From: an uncultured Brevundimonas sp. | GTDB taxonomy: Bacteria; Pseudomonadota; Alphaproteobacteria; Caulobacterales; Caulobacteraceae | Assembly: GCA_946481405.1 (NCBI GenBank) | Contig: CAMLNY010000073.1 | Coordinates: 1-6,327, forward strand | Reading direction: 5' to 3' | DNA: 6,327 bases | Shown: piece after piece, positions 3,792-6,327 of the stretch | How the letters are laid out: every line of letters starts with the position of its first letter | Numbering within the stretch: position 1 is the stretch's first letter | Program-made: the position numbers and the translations under genes | Notes under the pieces: generated by a model | What the model was told of the DNA's origin: nothing | What the model saw: the letters and a program-made list of their open reading frames with translations, nothing else | The model's database searches: none

Positions 3792-6327
3792 CCGCGCTGA
3801 AGCCCTGCGGTCCCGTCGTCGACGCCGAGGCGGCGGAGCGCGCGCATGAGCGGCTGTCGACCTCGGCGACCGAGGCCGGATGGGGCGGGACGCTCGACGC
3901 CGCCTGGCCCGCCCTGGCGCCGGTGTTCGCGGCCTCTCCCTATCTGTTCGGCCTCGCCCGCCGCTGGCCCGAGATGCTGCGCGGCGTGCTGGAGGAGAGA
4001 CCCGAGGCGCGACGGGATGCGGTGATCGCCGCGACCATCGCCCTGACCGGCGGGGCGGACGACATGCGGGCGCCGCTGCGGCGGCTGAAGGCGGAGCTTC
4101 ACCTGCTGACTGCGCTCGCCGATCTCGGCGGTCTGTGGGATCTGGATCAGGTCACCGGCGCGCTCAGCCGGTTCGCCGACGTCGCCTCGCGCGCAGCCTT
4201 GTCGGCGACGGCGGAGGACCTCAGACGACGCGGCAAACTGCTGACGGCCGCCGACGACAGTCGGGGGCCGATCCCGGGCCTGTTCGGCCTCGCCATGGGC
4301 AAGCATGGCGCCAACGAGCTGAACTACTCCTCCGACATCGACGTCAGCTTCTTCTTCGACCCCGACCGCCTCGCGCCGGTGCTGGCGGACGGGACGGAGG
4401 CGCAGGGGCTGATGAACCGGGTGGCGCAGGGCGTCGCGTCCCTGCTCAGCGAACGCACCGCCGACGGCTATGTCTTCCGGGTCGATCTGCGTCTGCGGCC
4501 CGATCCGTCCTCGACCCCGCCGGTCGTGGCCGTGCCCATGGCGCTCGACTACTACGAGGGCGTCGGCCAGAACTGGGAGCGGGCGGCCTTCATCAAGGCC
4601 CGCGCCATCTGCGGCGACTTCGACGCGGCGCGCGGCTTCCTGAAGGCCCTGATCCCCTTCGTCTGGCGGCGCAGCCTCGACTATCAGGCCGTGCTCGACA
4701 TCCAGTCGATCAAGCGACAGATCCACGTCCACAAGACCGGCGAGGGGCTGGAGGCGGCGGGAGCCAATCTGAAGCTGGGGCGCGGGGGCATCCGCGAGAT
4801 CGAATTCTACGCCCAGACCCAGCAACTGATCCTCGGCGGACGCGACCCGACCCTGCGTTCGTCGCGGACCGTCGATGCCCTCGCCGCCCTCGTCGAGAAG
4901 GCGCACCTGCCCGCTGACGTCGCCGCCGAGATGACGGCCGCCTACATCGCCCTGCGCGGCCTCGAACACCGGGTGCAGATGCTGGAGGACGAACAGACCC
5001 ACGTCCTGCCCGAGGATCCGACCCGACGCGCGGCGGTCGCGGCCCTGGCGGGGGAGGGCGATCTGGCCGCGTTCGACGCCCGGGTCGAAGCAGTTCTGGT
5101 CGGGGTCAACCAGCGATACGGCGCCCTTTTCGAGGGGGAGGAGGAACTGTCCTCGCCCTTCGGCAGTCTCGTCTTCACCGGCGTCGACAACGATCCGGAG
5201 ACGTTGGCGACGCTGGGCCGGATGGGCTTCACCGATCCGGCGACTGTGTCCGACACCATCCGCTCCTGGCATCACGGCCGCATTCCGGCGACGCGCTCTG
5301 CGCGGGGGCGCGAGCTGTTCACCCGTCTGGCGCCGCGTCTGCTGACCGCCGTGGCGGGGACCGGCGCGCCCGACGCCGCCTTCCGCCGGTTCTCGGTCTT
5401 CTTCGCCGGACTTTCGGCGGGGGTGCAGGTCCAGGCGCTGTTTTTGAACCAGCCCGAGCTGTTCGAGCGGATCGTCGGCGTCATGGCCTTCGCACCGCGT
5501 CTGGCGCGCATCCTCGGCCGCTATCCGGCCGCGCTGGATTCCATGCTGGACGCCCGGTTCGAGACCGAGCTCGGCGTCAACACCGGCTTGTTCGACCAGA
5601 TGGCGGAGGAGGCGCGGGCCGCCGGCGACTTCGAGGGGGCGATGAACGCCGTGCGTCGCCTGCACCGCGAACAGGCCTTCCGCATCGGCATGCAGACCCT
5701 GACGGGCCGGGTGGGGCCGGAGGCGGCGGGCAAGGGCTTCACCAACCTGGCCGACGCCGTCATGCGCACGCTCGCTACGGCCGCCCTGACCGAGACCGAA
5801 CGGCTGGGCGGCGCCATGGACGGGGCCGTCGCGGTCATCGCGCTCGGCAAAGCCGGATCACGCGAGATGACGGCCGGGTCCGATCTGGACCTGATGACCG
5901 TGTACCGCGCGCCGTCCGATGCGATGTCGGCGACGAAGGGCTGGTCGCCCGACGTCTTCTATGTCCGCTTCACCCAGAGGCTTATCTCGGCTCTCTCGGC
6001 GCACACGGGCGAGGGGGGCCTCTATGAGGTCGACATGCGATTGCGGCCCTCGGGGTCCAAGGGGCCGGTCTCCGTGCCGCTGTCGGGCTTCGAGGCCTAC
6101 TACGCAGGTGAAGCGGACACCTGGGAGTTCATGGCCCTGACCCGCGCCCGCGTCGCCTGGGCCAGCGACCCGGCGTTCGGCGAGCAGGTCGCCGCCGCCA
6201 TCGAGGCGGCCCTGCGTCGCCCGCGCCCGGGGGTGAATACGGCGGGCGACGTGCGTTCGATGCGCGACCTGATGGAGAGGGAGCGCCCGGCGAAGGGGTT
6301 CTGGGATCTGAAGCTGATCCCCGGCGG
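3788..6327 (+). CDS. glnE: Bifunctional glutamine synthetase adenylyltransferase/adenylyl-removing enzyme, 3'-truncated
   Basis: GlnE adenylylates a tyrosine of glutamine synthetase to switch it off and removes the AMP to switch it on, responding to PII protein and glutamine in the cytoplasm. The frame runs from ATG 3788 to the right edge without a stop: 846 complete codons. The family is about 950-1000 residues, so roughly 100-150 C-terminal residues are missing. The N-terminal adenylyl-removing nucleotidyltransferase domain has GKHG (171-174) and S-S-D183-I-D185, then VDLRLRPDP. A helical linker region spans about 457-600. The C-terminal adenylyltransferase domain has GKAG (687-690) and S-D699-L-D701, then VDMRLRPSGSKGP. 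The paired acidic residues fall at nearly the same numbers as in E. coli GlnE (173/175 and 701/703). Both active sites are intact as far as seen. The start overlaps the kinase stop by 4 bp with no clear Shine-Dalgarno, so translation is probably coupled to the kinase. Confidence 0.96.
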   Translation, partial: MTALKPCGPVVDAEAAERAHERLSTSATEAGWGGTLDAAWPALAPVFAASPYLFGLARRWPEMLRGVLEERPEARRDAVIAATIALTGGADDMRAPLRRLKAELHLLTALADLGGLWDLDQVTGALSRFADVASRAALSATAEDLRRRGKLLTAADDSRGPIPGLFGLAMGKHGANELNYSSDIDVSFFFDPDRLAPVLADGTEAQGLMNRVAQGVASLLSERTADGYVFRVDLRLRPDPSSTPPVVAVPMALDYYEGVGQNWERAAFIKARAICGDFDAARGFLKALIPFVWRRSLDYQAVLDIQSIKRQIHVHKTGEGLEAAGANLKLGRGGIREIEFYAQTQQLILGGRDPTLRSSRTVDALAALVEKAHLPADVAAEMTAAYIALRGLEHRVQMLEDEQTHVLPEDPTRRAAVAALAGEGDLAAFDARVEAVLVGVNQRYGALFEGEEELSSPFGSLVFTGVDNDPETLATLGRMGFTDPATVSDTIRSWHHGRIPATRSARGRELFTRLAPRLLTAVAGTGAPDAAFRRFSVFFAGLSAGVQVQALFLNQPELFERIVGVMAFAPRLARILGRYPAALDSMLDARFETELGVNTGLFDQMAEEARAAGDFEGAMNAVRRLHREQAFRIGMQTLTGRVGPEAAGKGFTNLADAVMRTLATAALTETERLGGAMDGAVAVIALGKAGSREMTAGSDLDLMTVYRAPSDAMSATKGWSPDVFYVRFTQRLISALSAHTGEGGLYEVDMRLRPSGSKGPVSVPLSGFEAYYAGEADTWEFMALTRARVAWASDPAFGEQVAAAIEAALRRPRPGVNTAGDVRSMRDLMERERPAKGFWDLKLIPG

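Noticed and set aside
3880..4917. A + strand frame of 345 codons inside glnE
   Set aside because: Arg/Ala/Gly-rich out-of-frame product; the glnE frame in the same place encodes the adenylyl-removing active site.
3731..5665. Very long minus-strand open frame (644 codons) opposite glnE
   Set aside because: glnE on the + strand carries clear family motifs across this whole span. The antisense product has a biased composition and no recognisable domain.

Overview
The window is GC-rich throughout, with strongly GC-biased third codon positions. All recognisable genes lie on the + strand. The proteins look alphaproteobacterial, and the style (a Do-family protease, an OmpR-type two-component pair and glnE in a row) suggests Caulobacterales, possibly Brevundimonas or a relative. 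That placement is inference from protein style, not a search.

Layout. (1) Positions 1-1148 hold the C-terminal three quarters of a DegP/HtrA-type periplasmic serine protease with two PDZ domains; its 5' end lies outside the window. A strong hairpin with a T-tract (1178-1214) follows. (2) Positions 1233-1904 encode a complete OmpR/PhoB-family response regulator that starts at GTG behind a good Shine-Dalgarno sequence. (3) Positions 1915-2371 are a compact cassette: a small DUF559 (Vsr-like, PD-(D/E)XK fold) putative endonuclease gene bounded by two 59-bp inverted arms, 54 of 59 positions identical, each with its own GC-rich palindrome. It sits exactly between the response regulator and its kinase. 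(4) Positions 2382-3791 encode a complete membrane histidine kinase (two TM segments, HAMP, HisKA, HATPase), the probable partner of the regulator. (5) From 3788 to the right edge runs glnE, the bifunctional glutamine synthetase adenylyltransferase/adenylyl-removing enzyme. It overlaps the kinase by ATGA and is cut off by the window end.

How it fits together. The regulator, kinase and glnE look like one transcription unit, with an envelope protease gene just upstream. The two-component pair probably senses an envelope or periplasmic signal; its target genes cannot be read from this window. The most interesting part is the DUF559 cassette. Its right arm encodes the last 20 residues of the DUF559 protein, places the DUF559 stop 7 nt before the kinase start, and holds the only purine-rich tract near that start. 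A repeat-borne element has therefore become part of the translational wiring of a signalling operon. The arms and the endonuclease-like gene together resemble in architecture REP elements with their RAYT transposases, but with an unrelated enzyme class.

All gaps between genes are shorter than 300 bases except the 477-bp gap between regulator and kinase, which the DUF559 cassette fills. Several long minus-strand and alternative-frame ORFs are GC shadow frames and are not annotated.
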